64,000 nucleotides of DNA from Hymenopus coronatus (Eukaryota > Arthropoda > Insecta > Mantodea > Hymenopodidae), in contig CM060900.1 of NCBI GenBank assembly GCA_030762935.1, forward strand, positions 402,183,632-402,247,631, in the 5' to 3' direction. The notes under the pieces are model-generated. The model worked only from the letters and a program-made list of their open reading frames with translations, made no database searches and was not told the DNA's origin. Both the position numbers and the translations under genes were made by a program. Of the stretch, positions 20,386 through 33,190 are shown piece by piece; the stretch's first letter is position 1; each line of letters opens with the position of its first letter.

Positions 20386-21934
20386 AGAGACATGTTTTCA
20401 TCCCGCTTGGTGCAGACTTGGTACTGAGCAATCTCAACACAGGCTTGTCTGGTTAAAATGTTATCTTTCTTAATTGCTTAAAACTATAATCTTGTCAAGC
20501 AGCTAGGTATTAAAGACTTAGTCGATGTATCTTTTAAAACAAATATGTCAAATTCTTGAGATTTTATTTCTGTAAGGCGCTTTCTTCACGAAGTCAAAGC
20601 GTTGATGCACCCGTGTGAATATCCATGCATTGCCTCTAGTGGAAGTTTGCTTGTTTTTTTTTTTTTTTTTTTTTTATCTTTCTGTTTTCAATGCGTTCTT
20701 TTCTTCTAAATGAGAAGTGTTTGCTGTAATGCGTTGTTTTGCGAATGGATTTGTTTGTATTCTCTACAAATCCTCTCAAAATGTGATAATAAAAATTAGA
20801 ATTAAAGTCTGCAAGGACAGCTTCATGGCAGTGTGTAGAAAAACAAGATCGCGTGTTTAATGGTGGGGAAAATACTTTCATCATTTGCACGTGTCAAACA
20901 TATGATCACAAAATATTCCAATGTTTGATCTTCAGTCTTAAATCAAACTTCTATGGTGATAATTGATGAACATGTGAACGGAGTGGCTGACTATTAACTG
21001 TGTGCAGTATGTTACTGATGGGAGTGAAATAGGAGAGTGGTTGATGCATTTTGGATGCCATTTCTTGATGAAGTTATTGAAATTGCAACATGAAATACAT
21101 GTTTTAAACATTTTTGAAAAAGCCTTAATTCCTAGCTGTTAGACAGTGTTATAATTTTGAACAGATATCCACACCAACTTGTATAAGTTCTTTAGAACGC
21201 TTCACCAATCCAAAACAAAATAAACACGCTGGTAAAATAATTCTTTGAATAATTTAACTTCGTTAACAATACAATATACTTGCGGAAATCATAGTTTAAA
21301 TTACAACATGGACCTCAGTGTACCTACTGCTGCTTCAGAACTTCTCTTAGCTTTTCTTAGAACCTATCCGTGGCTTAAATATGAACTACCTTGGAATGCT
21401 AGAGTCTTCTTATTTGTAGAGCAGTAGTAATGTGGTGGTGGTGGTGGTGATTTTCGTTTGGAAGTGGTCTCTGAGTGCATGCTTTCCTTTGTGCCGTCAA
21501 ACTTAAGGACAATTAACAAAATGAATATTACTGATATGAATAATTTCAAGACGAAGTTCTCTCTGCCGACTGCTCCTATGTGATTCAAGATAGGCTAGAA
21601 TTTCCTGCCGAGGATTATAGATGTCAGAAAGCAATTTGATGAACAGCTGAAAAATGCACAACGATCAGATTTTTGCATATTTTTAGCAACAAATGTTAAT
21701 AAGTAGTACAAAAGGTTAATGAAAAGTTATTGAACTAAGTTAACGAAAGTTTGTTTATCGTCACAACCGAAATATAATTAACGAAGTATTGTTATTAACT
21801 TATTTCATTGATAAACATAGCCAATGATCAATATTGACTAACAACGTTAATGAAAACATGTCAGACGCAACTTATGAAAGCGCGCGCGCGTATATGTAAT
21901 GAAAAAAAAAAAAAAAAAAGGAACAATATGACTC
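20386..21934. other. Intergenic stretch with homopolymer runs only
   Basis: Contains a T run at about 20654-20676, a (GGT)n at 21432-21450 and a GCGCGCGCG run near 21882. No gene is recognised. Confidence 0.4.
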
Positions 21935-22390
21935 CGCGATAATGTGTAAGCTTCGCGAAGTCCCGGGTTCAATTCCCGTTTTTGCGGCACTCTGACTTTG
22001 GGTTTATTTCTGGTTGATATGCGAATGCGGAGGTGGGTAATAAGACATGAACTTTCCAGTTACACATTTCTTTAATGATTCAAGGTCGAAGGATAAGGCG
22101 ACTGATGGCGGGCGAGGTATTTGGTGGTGGAGTTTGCTTTGTAGAACTGTCCGCTCTAGGGTTCGTCGTGTGACAGGCACACACCCTCAGAAAAGAGACG
22201 GAGAAGTAGGCCTGTGGGGTCTCCAACCCGCGTCAGGATGTTATATCTGGAGGCGTTAGGGATTTGTCCCTTGTCGGAGCGTGTCGCCCCGTATCTGGAC
22301 GCCCTCTGTCCTTCGCTTCACTTTCCTCTCCTGGAGGTTTCCAGAAGCGCAATAGGCGCTTAAAGGCCGAAATCCTCCACCGCTTCCTGA
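21935..22390 (+). mobile_element. Candidate tRNA-headed SINE with a GC-rich body
   Basis: GTCCCGGGTTCAATTCCCG at about 21960 is a good B-box with pairing stem bases. An A-box is not clear. A GC-rich stretch to 22390 (ending CGAAATCCTCCACCGCTTCC) stands out from the AT-rich surroundings. It may be a SINE body or an unrelated fragment. Confidence 0.4.
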
Positions 22391-23039
22391 AAACTATAAG
22401 GCTTTAGTAAAGTCAGAAATTAGAAATGTTCCACCCCTCAGTACAGAAAATCCCGTAGCATTTGTTCGTGCATTAGTGCTAATATATCCGGTTTATTTAC
22501 CTACATACATAACTTGCCACTTATGAAAGCATTAAAATTTATTTAAATAAACAGTGCACTAACGTTTCCGATAATGCGAACTGCTGGATTAGAGTGCATA
22601 TCGACAAAAGTAAAGCACTTGGTACGATGACAAACAGCAAAGTTGGAAGGCGAAATTTTCCGAGTTAAAGCATCCTTAAGTTTCTTTAGAGAAACTTTGC
22701 AGTCTTTCCCAACAGGAATGGAATGTTAATTACAAAAACCTAAAGTATTCGCCGACTAAAATAATCTTGGTAGCAAGCACCAATTCCTTAGGATTTTGCA
22801 AGCGCAATAGAAAAGTAAGGAAACTTATGGTCACAAGAAGTCTAAACTAAACACGGGCTCAAAACCATATAAAAACATTTACTATATAATATGCATAAAG
22901 CTGTGCTTCCTTTCATGCTAAACTTGCTATTGGCCAATAAAGAAGATTTTTGATGCGCACTTATTCATAGCCTAAGAAAGGTAACAAAGAGAAACAAGCA
23001 TCGATATAACAGGAGACACATTTATATATTCAACACATA
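22391..23039. other. Spacer, nothing recognised
   Basis: No supported feature. Confidence 0.4.
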
Positions 23040-23870
23040 CCTAGTATGTGGAGAGAGTATGGTTATTCACACACAATTTCGCTACAGTTTTCACCGAAAA
23101 TGCAGGTTTTGAGGTGTCCTTAATCCAAGAAAAAGCGTTTAAAAAGAGGTCCGTGTTGTCGCGTGCGTCTGAGAACAGGCTTTAAGTTCGTTATCTTCAA
23201 AAGACGCGGTACGAAGATTTTTAAGAAAATCCCCTGGCTAAACTACCCTTTAACAAGAAATAATGGCTCTAACGATATTGATCAACTACTATATATTCAG
23301 AATATTTGATTAAAATATTATATATTCAAATTATTTACATGTATGATATATATTTACAAATGTATATATTGGGATTAGCCTGGGAGGTTCTCTTTATTGG
23401 CAAGGAATTCTGCATAATTTTGTGTAAATGATAAATCATAAGAGTGACGCAAAAACATTTTATACAAACAATGTAGATAGATATCTTTAAACCATAGAAT
23501 TCACATGATGTGATCCTTTATGTGGCAACAGTGTTTCCGTGATGTGCATTATTTATTTGTTAGATTTTTTAATACTTTGTCAGTTCGTTAAGGTGTACTG
23601 TTTGAATTCAGGCGTTTTCTCAGGATGTTATGGAAAGAGTAATGGGATGCCCAGGCCAGCATATAGCGATTCGCTTTTAAACATGTGTCTATCGATTTGT
23701 TTTCCTTTATTTTAATGAGAATATTTCTGCATTTAACTAAATTAACTAGAAGTAGATATAAAAATAAGATTTTTGTAAGAATGTGTAGAGACTCTAAAAA
23801 TAGATAATATCGGGTAGAGGAAGTCATGAGAATGTGACAAATAAATTTTTCAATTAGCAACATTATTGTG
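23040..23870 (+). repeat. Family P, degenerate near full-length copy
   Basis: Shows the 5' module (TTTTCACCGAAAATGCAGG), ACGAAGATTTTTAAGAAAATC, AAACTACCCTTTAACAAG and GATTAGCCTGGGAGGTTC. It ends with GGGTAGAGGAAGTCATGAG. Confidence 0.68.
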
Positions 23871-24294
23871 AATTCCTGTGCAATCATGTTACTAATTAAA
23901 TAACATCGATTACTTCAAAACTTTCCTGAAACCCAAAAATTACGTTCTGGACGACTATAGCTTATCAGACACACCTTTATTTATGATTTTTGTTTACCTT
24001 CCAGTCCAGGGGGCTAAATTTCGAATCTCTATTGAGATGGGTTGTCTAGTTAAGGTTTTTCCCATTCTTTATCTTATCCTTAAAAAATGGACCTTCAGGA
24101 AACCAAGCTAATTTGATTATTTATTTTTCTATTTAAAAAAAAAATATAAATAGTTTTGCAATTGCAGGTTAACAAAGGGAAACTGAACAAGTGCAAAATA
24201 TAATAAGCGTTAGATTTCACAGTTTCCTCCATATCCCATTATTAAAGGCTTCGTTGGAGCCTTACACATCAATAAGCTGATACTTGTCATTTAG
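23871..24294. other. Spacer, nothing recognised
   Basis: No supported feature. Confidence 0.4.
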
Positions 24295-25080
24295 TGTGCT
24301 ACAGAAAACACCGAAAATACATGTTTTGAGATCACAGGCATTTAAAAGAAATTAGAAAAGAACAGTGTGTGTGTGTGCGTGTGTATGTGTGTGACTTTGG
24401 ACAGCATAACTCAAAAACGAAAAGCCCGCTAAATACCAAATATGGTACATAAGATTGCGACAGAAAAAAACATCAAGAACATTGCCCCCACTCGAAACTA
24501 CCCTTTACATGGAAAACTTTTCGAAAGCTTTAATTTTCTCAAAAATGGCACTATCGATTTTGATTAAAATGCCATATATAAAATATATTTACATGACAAA
24601 TAAAATGTATATCTTTAATTTTCTAGGAATAGCCTCTGTCTTCATTCTGAATGACTTTTGCATAATTGGTACACCGTAAGAGATGCAAGAAAACTTACTG
24701 TACAAAAATGTAGGCCTCATCCAAACATACCGTTTATGACCTCTACATTTTTGTTGTGGAGCTAACCGTTTTCGAGATATTCCTTGTTATTTGTTTCAAT
24801 TTTAAAATACGTATTATTTTCTTAAACAGAAAGTCGTCAGTGCTTCTCTTCTTTTACTCCTAGTTACATATATAAAGACGCGAATTTCAATGACAATGCT
24901 TTTAAAGCATTTGACTATCGCTTTAGCTAGTGTATTCCTTTAGTTTCCTTCTACTTACAAGGAATTAATAAGGATATTCTGCTAATGTTTATCTCGACTG
25001 AATGAAGTAGAAAGATGAAGAATATTTTGTAGGAAGTTTGTTTGCAGACTACATAGAGAAAGTCATCTGAATGGAAAGCA
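24295..25080 (+). repeat. Family P, near full-length copy
   Basis: ACACCGAAAATACATGTTTT, a (GT)n tract at 24367-24393, AACTCAAAAACGAAAAGCCC, AACTACCCTTTACATGGAAA and ATAGCCTCTGTCTTCATTCT. It ends at ATAGAGAAAGTCATCTGAAT. Confidence 0.82.
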
Positions 25081-25084
25081 TTCT

Positions 25085-25450
25085 TTTTATTTATTTATTT
25101 ATTTATTTATTTTTAGAGTTAACTGTTTCTGAGATATTCCTTGTCATTGGTTTCAATTTTAAATTATTTAAACTTTTCTCAAGCGGAAAGTCAACCTTCG
25201 TTAAATCTCTTTTGTTGTACTCCCGGATATGCAAAAAAGAACCGAATTTCAATTCTTTCATTCAGCGATAGCTTTTAAAGATTTTACTATCGCTTTAGAC
25301 TAATATGCTGCCTTATTTCCCCTCTACTTACAAGTAATAAGACTATTTCTGCTAGCATTTATCTCAACTAGTATAACGATTTTTGTAAGGAAAGTGTATT
25401 TGTGGAATATTTAGAGATAGTCATGTGAATAGAACACATTACATTTTTCT
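25085..25450 (+). repeat. Family P, extra 3' half directly after the preceding copy
   Basis: After a (TTTA)n stretch it restarts at AGAGTTAACTGTTTCTGAGA and ends at AGTCATGTGAATAGAACAC. Confidence 0.8.
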
Positions 25451-25563
25451 ATGTGCAAAAAGTAAACTTGTAACGTGTTATTTGTGCTTCTGGTATACTG
25501 ATTTAGCATACAGAATATAATTGAATGTACAACAGAACATGGTTGCGGATACTTTTTGTGAAC

Positions 25564-25600
25564 CTATTGTGTGTGTGTGTGTGTGCGCGCGTGCGCGTGT
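25564..25600. repeat. (GT)n/(GC)n microsatellite
   Basis: Alternating purine-pyrimidine tract of about 37 bp. Confidence 0.85.
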
Positions 25601-25788
25601 ATTAATGGGATAGCCAAAACAATGAAGGACAATTGCTGTAGTTATTGCATTAGCAGGTGAAATAAGCAAGATTTGAGAGAATAATTAGGAATGGGTCTAA
25701 TAAGCAACTAACAATAATTCGTTGGACCACCATCAATTTCATCATTAAATGCATTGAAGCTTTAAACGCAGTCTGCCGTAAACGAGGT

Positions 25789-26400
25789 TTCACTTTCTCT
25801 ACCAAGTAACTAAAAGTATGGTACCTACACCACCCAAAAACTGTTCGATAATGAAATTTAACCAGAAATATATGGAGTATGTGAGGTCATCTGAATTTAA
25901 GAAATAAAGAAAAAGAGGGTAAACATTTTAGAAAAAGCCCTACGTTTTAGTGGAAAACTCATAAACGAAATCTTCGATGACTATCAAACTTGGTATTCAA
26001 TTTCAGTATCTCCCATAAATGCGAATTGAAGAGTTCCAATAAAATATCCTCATTTGAAATTATATTTACATGGTAACATTTTCGATGTTTTTTTTTTTTT
26101 TTTTTACTTTCTCTAACGGTTGTGATAAAATATATTAAGATATTTGCAAAAAAAAAAAAAAAAAAAAATAAAGTGCATATCCTGGCTTTTCTGGGAATAG
26201 CCTGTGAAGTCCTCTTCATTTGGGAGGAGTTTAGTATAATTTTGTACAACGGGAAGACGATAATAGATATGCAAACACTTACTACTAGAACATGCAGATA
26301 TCCTAAAATACAATTTATTTAAAGTAACCAGTTTTGTGGCATCAGCCATTTGCGGGATATCCGTTATTATTGCTTTGAATGTCTCAACAAGTTTCTTCGC
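25789..26400 (+). repeat. Family P, 5' and middle part
   Basis: ACTTTCTCTACCAAGTAAC at the 5' end, then CACCCAAAAACTGTTCGATA, ATCAAACTTGGTATTCAATT, GGAATAGCCTGTGAAGTCC and GTTTTGTGGCATCAGCCAT. It has a T run (26089-26105) and an A run (26149-26168). Confidence 0.75.
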
Positions 26401-26814
26401 CTAGGTTATTCCAGAGTCTAGAAGTAAATGAGGGTGTGAATCTAAGAATGTAAAGTTGAAGATATCACCAAAGTTAAACAACAGTTAAGGAGTGAGCATC
26501 ATTGTCATAAGAAGAGTCTGGATTTGTATGCACAATGCATGTTCCTTTTTATATATTTAAAAGTATGCTTAAATGATATATTTTATTAGACACACTTTTC
26601 CTGACAATTTGACCAGTATTTGTTAATGCACATAAATGCATATTTCGGAGGGAAAGGCATAGTTTAAGTTTTCAATGAGAAAAGTGCATGCTTTACTCTT
26701 GAACGTGGTATTAAGTTATAATTATTGGCTAAATTTTGTTAATTACTGGCATTTAAAATCTCTGCTAACAACAAGCAAGATATATTTTAATAAGGACCGG
26801 GTTAAGAAGAAGAA

Positions 26815-28035
26815 GAATTTTACTTTAAATCAACAATTGATTACAAGCAAAGCAGGTGAACGATCCAGTTCGAGTGACAATTTTTCTAAAGACTTGCGTT
26901 TAGCTTTAATGAGTGCCAACATTCCATTGAGGAAACTGAGTAATGTGCAGTCTTATAAAAGTATACAAACAAAAGGATCCCCGGATGAGTCTACATTGTT
27001 CATAAACTATGTACCGCAGTGTCTTCAGATATAATTTCAAAATATGGGATTCATTGAGATACGAACAAATCTGGATTTCAATAACCAGACGCCAGACGCT
27101 GGACAGTGTGTGCTAGTGCAATGATATCCGGTAGCACATTATTCCTCTTGAACACTCAATTTCTTAACAGGGTTAATCACAGCACGGTTGCACAATTTTT
27201 CAATGACTCGTTACCTTTCTTGTGGCCAGCTAGAATACCGCGTGACACCATACATATTTTTATTCCTCAATGATGGTGCTCCATATAATACACGGTAAAA
27301 GCAGGAGCTGGATTGAAAATTCCTTATCCCACATAAATTCATCTGACTTGCCTTGCTCAGGGATTACAACATGTCACTGAAACTATTAGAGTCAAATGTA
27401 AAGAAGTGCACTTACTTGTCTCAAGTGTTAAAAAGTGTTTGTGAAGGCACCACTAGAGCTAAAAACTGTTGTGAATTATTTCCAAATCTGCCCTTGCCCT
27501 TTGAGCCAGTTTTAACTCGCTGGAGCACATGGCTACAGGCTGTGTCAACGCAGAATAGTTAAGTGACATGAAAATGATAATAGTTTCCTTAAATGCGGAA
27601 GATGCAGCTAGCATTGCGATAGTTCAGAAATGTTTTTCTGAAGATAGCTTTGAGAAACGGATCCGTACTTCATAGCCGATTCCCGAAATTACCTGAAATT
27701 ATAGGCCAGTTGGAGGCTCAGGGCAATTTTTAGAGTAGGTATTCACTCTATTGTCTGCAGAAGCTCATGGTGTTGATAAAATTGCTTTCGGTAAGCTTAG
27801 TCAGGTATTAAATAAAAAATCCTGGTTAGAAAACGATCTGTAAAATCAGTAAAATGTTTGTCTGGGGGTGGTGAAAAGTTTTTAACAGAGGAGAGTTACT
27901 AAAGAGGTGTAGTGGTGTGTTTCACATGCATCTGTGACATCATGCGATGTAGAAAGGATATTCTTGTTGTATGAAACTTTGTTTACTGACAAACACACAA
28001 GAAAACCTCAGGGAAACTTTCCTTATCTACTGCAA
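26815..28035 (+). pseudogene. hAT-superfamily transposase relic
   Basis: Plus-strand translation gives NFSKDLRLALMSANIPLRKL and SPDESTLFINYVPQCLQ (26875-27032), then ISITRRQTLDSVC, VAQFFNDSLPFLWP, and CCELFPNLPLPFEPVLTRWS followed by TWLQAV (27460-27545). Last is the C-terminal dimerisation block TSCDVERIFLLYETLFTDKH (about 27940-28000). This order (ANIP..KL, PDEST, LTRW, SxDVERxFS) is that of hAT-like transposases, and of the host genes derived from them, in insects. Several stops and frameshifts (27033, 27275, 27560, 27675) show it is dead. The N-terminal zinc finger is not seen. Confidence 0.75.
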
Positions 28036-28784
28036 CAGCCAAGAGTAAGGTAAGATTACCACCAAAATATGACTTATTTGGTATTGGTTATGGTAAATTT
28101 GTTTCTGCATATTATGGTGCATATTTTAAAGAAATGTTCATGCATATTTTACTGCTTTATTTTGCATACAAATCCGAGCTCTAATCATGAATAAAGTCTC
28201 CACTCTAGACAGTTTCTTACAGTCCAGTGAGGGGGACCACAATAGACAGACAAATAAGCTCTAGCCTTTACATCAGTGTATATCATTCAGTCTGTAATCT
28301 TGTGCCATTAATGCCCAGCCTTATATTAATTGCACGCATGACAACACTACACTTAATCTAATTTGTCGAACAACAATGAACTTCAACAACCCTGCTATTC
28401 TTATTTATGCATCTGTTCTTTCATTCTTGAGTTAGTAAATATGAGAAGCAGTCCACCACAAGGAGCAATTGTTATTTTAATACAAACATTTTTTCATACT
28501 ATAGGGGCCATCACGATATGAGTGAGGAGTAAGTATAAAAATAATAAGATATAGGTCCATATATTGGAAATAGTTTCTTAAGGGGTCAGTAATCACGTGT
28601 TATTCATTTAAATTTACGCAAAAGTATTTTTTTATATTGGGGACACCTGCTCCATTTTCAACTCTACATAAACGTAACTCTTAAGCACCAATGAGAGAAC
28701 TCCAATTTAATTGTTCTTTACATGTTGCTCTTTTGTTTCTATAAACTTTTGTTGTAAATGTGTCGTAAGCCCATTTTACTTTAT
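28036..28784. other. Spacer, nothing recognised
   Basis: No supported feature. Confidence 0.4.
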
Positions 28785-29560
28785 TTTACTTATTTATGCT
28801 ACGTATGTAACTACATAGTAGTTGGAGAACGTTTAGACCACCCGACTCTCACCTTGGTGGCCCAAGTTCGATCCCAAGCGACAGTATGTGGGATTTGCGG
28901 TGTACAAAGTGGTGTAGGGGCGGATTTTCTCCGGGTTCAACGCCGTTACATTTCACTGGTCCTATGGTAGTAACAGCGGGCGTTAACACTATAAAGACGT
29001 TTGCATTGCATCCAAAAGTTCGATAACATGATTTCACCGGAAATGCATGTTTTAGGGTCCCCTGAATAAAAAAATAGAAAAAGATCAATGTATGTGCGTG
29101 TGTCTGTGGACTATATAACTCAAAAGCAAAAAGGTCGTTTAAATACCAAACTTGGTGTTTAAGCTCAGTATCTTACAAGGATGTGACACGAAAGTCATGT
29201 ACATTTTAGAGTTAACCATTTCCGGGATATTCTTTGTTATTGGTTTCAGTTTTAAACTGCTTAAATTTTTCTCAAACGAGAAGTAATCTTTCGTTTCATT
29301 TCTCCTTTGTTTTACTCCTACCCATGCAAAGAGAAGCTAATTTCAATTGTTTCCATAGCAACCAGCTTTTAAAATATTGACTGTCACCTTAGCCTAGTGT
29401 ATTGTCTTATTTTCCTCCTACCTACAAGGAAACAAATATTAAGATCAATTCTGTTAATATTTATTTCGCCTAGCATCATGTAGATAAAAGAACAATCTTT
29501 TGTTAGAATAGTTTGTTTGTGGAACATATGGAGAAAGCTAAGTGAATGGAACACATCAGA
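28785..29560 (+). repeat. Family P copy interrupted by a SINE, with an internal deletion
   Basis: The 5' module TTATGCTACGTATGTAACTA is split by the SINE at 28823-28995. It resumes at CCAAAAGTTCGATAACATGA. The middle module is deleted: GTCATGTACATTTT joins directly to AGAGTTAACCATTTC. It ends at GAATGGAACACATCAGATTT. Confidence 0.78.
28823..28995 (+). mobile_element. SINE-B copy (5'-degenerate)
   Basis: GTTCGATCCCAAGCGACAGT (B-box), ATGTGGGATTTGCGGTGTAC, GGGGCGGATTTTCTCCGGGT and GCGGGCGTTAACACTATAAA match the SINE-B copies at 59744, 60644 and 63490. The A-box region is eroded. Confidence 0.8.
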
Positions 29561-29569
29561 TTTGTCTTA

Positions 29570-29975
29570 AGTTTAGTATCTTCTAAGGATGCGACACGAA
29601 GGTCATATACATTTCTTTGTAGAGGTTACCTTTCCGAGATATTTTCTGTTATTGGTCTCAATTTTAAACTAATTAAACTTTTCTCAAACGAGAGGTCATT
29701 TTTCCTTTCACCTCTCCTTTGTTTTACTCCTGCCCATGCAAAGAGAAGTGGATTTCATTGTTATCATAGCGACCAGCTTTTAAAATATTTGAATAACGCT
29801 TTAGCCTAGTGTATTCCCTTATTTCCCTCCTACTTACAAAGAAGCAAATATTAAGACCAGTTCTACTAATATTTATCTCGATTAGCATGATGTAGATAAA
29901 ATAAAAACATTTTGTTAGAATTGTGTGTTTGTGGGACAGGTAGAAAGAGTTAAGTGAATGGAACACATCATACTT
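29570..29975 (+). repeat. Family P, tandem copy of the deleted 3' half
   Basis: Repeats the preceding unit with a 408-bp offset (TATCTT at 29169 and 29577). It has the same deletion neighbourhood (GTCATATACATTTC joined to GAGGTTACC). It ends at GGAACACATCATACTTTTT. Confidence 0.85.
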
Positions 29976-29989
29976 TTTCTTAAAGAGCT

Positions 29990-30575
29990 TTGACTGAAAT
30001 TTTACAGCCTGGATTCACGGTTAGGAAAGTTTTGGGCATAATATTTGAAGGCGAATATACCGTGGAAGATATTTTTATTGCCCTATCTTATTTGAATATT
30101 TTGACAGATGGTGATGACGAAGGAGGTGGAATTCCTGACAGCCTCAGACGAAGACAATTTCTTGCTAACGCATAAGTTAGAACTGGAGATAGAGGAGAGT
30201 TATTATCTCAATCACATGAAACACGAACATCAGACTTGCAAAATGAAGATATACCTTCTTCATCCGCCAATGCCGCCGCCGTCACTACCGACAACGCCAC
30301 CGCCGCTGCCACTGTAAGAAGCTGTGCAGGCATATACTTGAAGAGGTATGTGACATCACCATAAGGACCGGAAGATCCCTAAACTTCAGAACTGTAGAGG
30401 AAGAGATCCGGTTTGGTGGAATTAACCACCTAATTGTGAAAATACGGGAACCCAAAAGAGGACGAAGTGCTGGAATGAATTGCAAGACATCAAGACGTTC
30501 CCAGTGCAAGAAATGTAATGTGGGATTATGTGTTGAATGTTTAGCTGCATATCACAGCAAATATTTTGATTTTGT
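29990..30575 (+). pseudogene. Internally deleted piggyBac transposase
   Basis: The N-terminal region (29990-30260) has EGEYTVEDIFIALSYLNIL, TDGDDEGGGIPDSLRRRQF and LANA. The acidic stretch VEFLTASDEDNFLLTHKLEL also lies there in another frame. The C-terminal finger region (about 30335-30575) has FRTVEEEIRFGGINHLIVK and then RSQCKKCNVGLCVECLAAYH, the cysteine-rich end of piggyBac-type transposases. The whole DDE catalytic centre, about 450 residues in the intact family, is missing. A run of CCG/CCA codons (30267-30312) sits at the join. It is thus a deletion derivative, not a host gene. Its terminal repeats could not be located. Confidence 0.7.
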
Positions 30576-30619
30576 TTTAAATTTACAAATTGTGCTTACT
30601 TCGCAAAAATGTGTAGTTT

Positions 30620-32309
30620 TTTTCAAATAAACTTATGTTTTGCTCCCATTAATTCTTTGCATTACATTTACGGTACAGCAAATTATGAAGAACTAAAACT
30701 TAACACATGCATTGTTTTCTTCTTTCTTTACTAAGAAATAAGGGAAAGCACAAAAAATTGTAAAATGTAACACAAATTAATTTGAGCACTAATGGCTAAG
30801 TACATCACTCATAACGCAACACAATTTAATGCTTAGCCATGAGCAAGGTGAAAATCTGTTAACATTGGATCTGCTAGTAAAGCTGTAAAAGAGATTTTTT
30901 GCCGTAAAATCGTAAAACGACCTGAGCTGCCGTATATTTTACGGGAAAACCCTAAAAGTTGCCAAGAATGTTCATGTATTTATAATTTATTTAACGTTCC
31001 TCCGACACAGTTTTCCGAAGTCTGACATTTGTATAACCTGAAAGCGTCTTTTGGTGGCATGTATGGTATAGCTCATTAACATTTAAAAGCTCTTCGGATA
31101 TGCATTCGAAAAGTACGCTTCCTGCATCTGTATGCAATCACTAGATAGTATACAATGTCGCTCCGTTTACGGGAAATTGTTTTCAGTTATTAGAAATTTA
31201 ATTTTAATTTTCATATTAATAACGATCATGTAATGCAATAGATACTGACAGCGCTGTTATATTCTCAGAGCTAAGAATGACCTGTATGTAATTGTGAAAG
31301 TTTGAAGTTATGAAAAGAAATAACCCCAAGGCTGCTTCTTATTTAGTAGGAGTGTAAAGAGGCACGATTTCGTTTTACTTTTTGGACCGTGACTAGCCGG
31401 CCAAGGTTTCCCACTACGAATGTAGGGCATTTTCTATATATCTGAGTGGCGTGCGTGGCTGGTGGAATGCCTCTCATTGCTAAACACCCATACAAGCTCT
31501 ATGCAATCCGTATAAATAGTTGACGGTCATTGTCCTTATTAACCCAGGTTCACGTCATAGCATTTGCGTGACTGGTACCACTAGGGTACAAAAAGTGTAC
31601 TTATTTATTCAGCAATATCACATTGATGATATGTTCATTACACAAATATAACAATTTAACGGGATTTGCATTCCTTAAATAGTGAAACTGAGTTGTAAAA
31701 TTGTATTTAAGGATTAACATATTAGTATTAAATGTAATTCATCCATAACAAATGGAAAATAAGAATTCGTCCTTAAAAACAAAATATTAATAGGCTAGAA
31801 CTAACCCACGATTCGAGTCAAGTTTTTCTGCACATATTCACTTGAAGAAGTTTGCACAAATCGAATTCATCTGGTCAATATTTTGTGGAGAATACACACA
31901 ATAAAACGTTATCTTTAAAAAGAACTAATTGGCTGACTTATGTTTCACATTTACAGCTTATCAATGTGTTAAACAGTTTCCATAATCTTCATTGACGCTA
32001 AACTATAAAGCTTCCATTAATCTACCAACCGAAAACGAATTATTATAATAGTGGTTACAAGCACATCTTCTGCCAGAGTCCATTGAGGCAGCAAAGGGCA
32101 AACCGGTTGTCTGCGCCCAGGTCGGTTACGTTTGTCAGGTCTTAGCTCTAGCTAACGTGCAGCAACTTGACTCCCTTATCTTTTCTCGTTCCACCACCTC
32201 AAAAGTCTCCAACCAAACAATAATGTAATAGAAATTTGGTTTCAAAATATTATATCTATCTAAACATGTAATAAAACTGTAATTCAAACTGATTGCAATT
32301 TTCCATTTT
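30620..32309. other. Long intergenic stretch, nothing firmly recognised
   Basis: No reading frame of note. A short inverted pair (ATGGCTAAG at about 30791 and CTTAGCCAT at about 30832) could form a hairpin. GC-richer fragments at 31380-31580 and 32070-32220 may be unidentified repeats. Confidence 0.35.
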
Positions 32310-33190
32310 TATTTTCTCTAGCACGTATGTACAATGTAGGTACATAGTAGGGAGAGAAGATATTGTATTCCACCCAAAAATTCGATACCGAGATTTCACC
32401 GGAAGTATGTTTTAAGGACACCTGAACCCCCCAAAAGAAACATATTTTGAAAAAGGTCTCTGTCGTGTTTGCGTGTGTGTTTGTGTGCGGACAGCATATA
32501 ACTCAAAAACGAAAAGTCGGTAAATACCAAACTTGGAATTTAAATTTAGTATCATACAAGGTTGCGACACGAAAGTTTCCAGGAAAAATCCCCCCCCCGT
32601 CCCAAACTACACTTTACATGGAACATTTCTAGAGATCTTCGGTTTTCCAAAAACTGGGTCTAAAATTTTAATTAAAATGCGTATATTAAAGATGTTTACA
32701 TGGAAAATAAAATTATCATCTTGAATTTCTTGGGAACAGCCCCTGAAGTCCTCTTCATTCTGAAAGATTTGCATAACTGGTAAACCGCGAGAGATAAAAA
32801 ACAATTTATTTCACACGTTTTTTTGTTTTGTTTTGTTTGTTTGTTTGTAGGGCTATTCCCTGTTATTGGTTTTAATTTCATAATGCTTAAATTGTTCACA
32901 AACGTGAAGTCTTTATCTGTTACATACCTGTTCTTTCATTCCTGCCATGGAAAAAGGACAAAATTTTAATGATAATCGCATAGCGACAGCTTTTAAATGA
33001 TTTGACTGTCAATTTAGCCTAGTGCATTCCCTTATTTCTCTTCCACTTGTAAGGAACCAAGTAATAAGACCATTTCTGGTAACGTTTATCTTGATTAACA
33101 TGATGAAGATAAACGAATAATCTTTTGTAAAAATAATTTATTTGCAGGAAAGATAGGGAAAGGAATGTGGATGGAACACACCAGGCTCTT
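32310..33190 (+). repeat. Family P, full-length copy
   Basis: The clearest 5' module: TTTTCTCTAGCACGTATGTA, GGTACATAGTAGGGAGAGAA, ATTCGATACCGAGATTTCAC. Later modules are AACTCAAAAACGAAAAGTCG, ACCAAACTTGGAATTTAAAT, CACTTTACATGGAACATTTC and GGAACAGCCCCTGAAGTCC. It ends at GTGGATGGAACACACCAG. Confidence 0.85.

Noticed and set aside
22047..22259. 70-codon open frame in GC-rich DNA
   Set aside because: No similarity recognised; lies inside a probable SINE body.
26675..28035. A host gene derived from a hAT transposase
   Set aside because: Multiple stops and frameshifts across all conserved blocks point to a dead transposon copy, not a domesticated gene.
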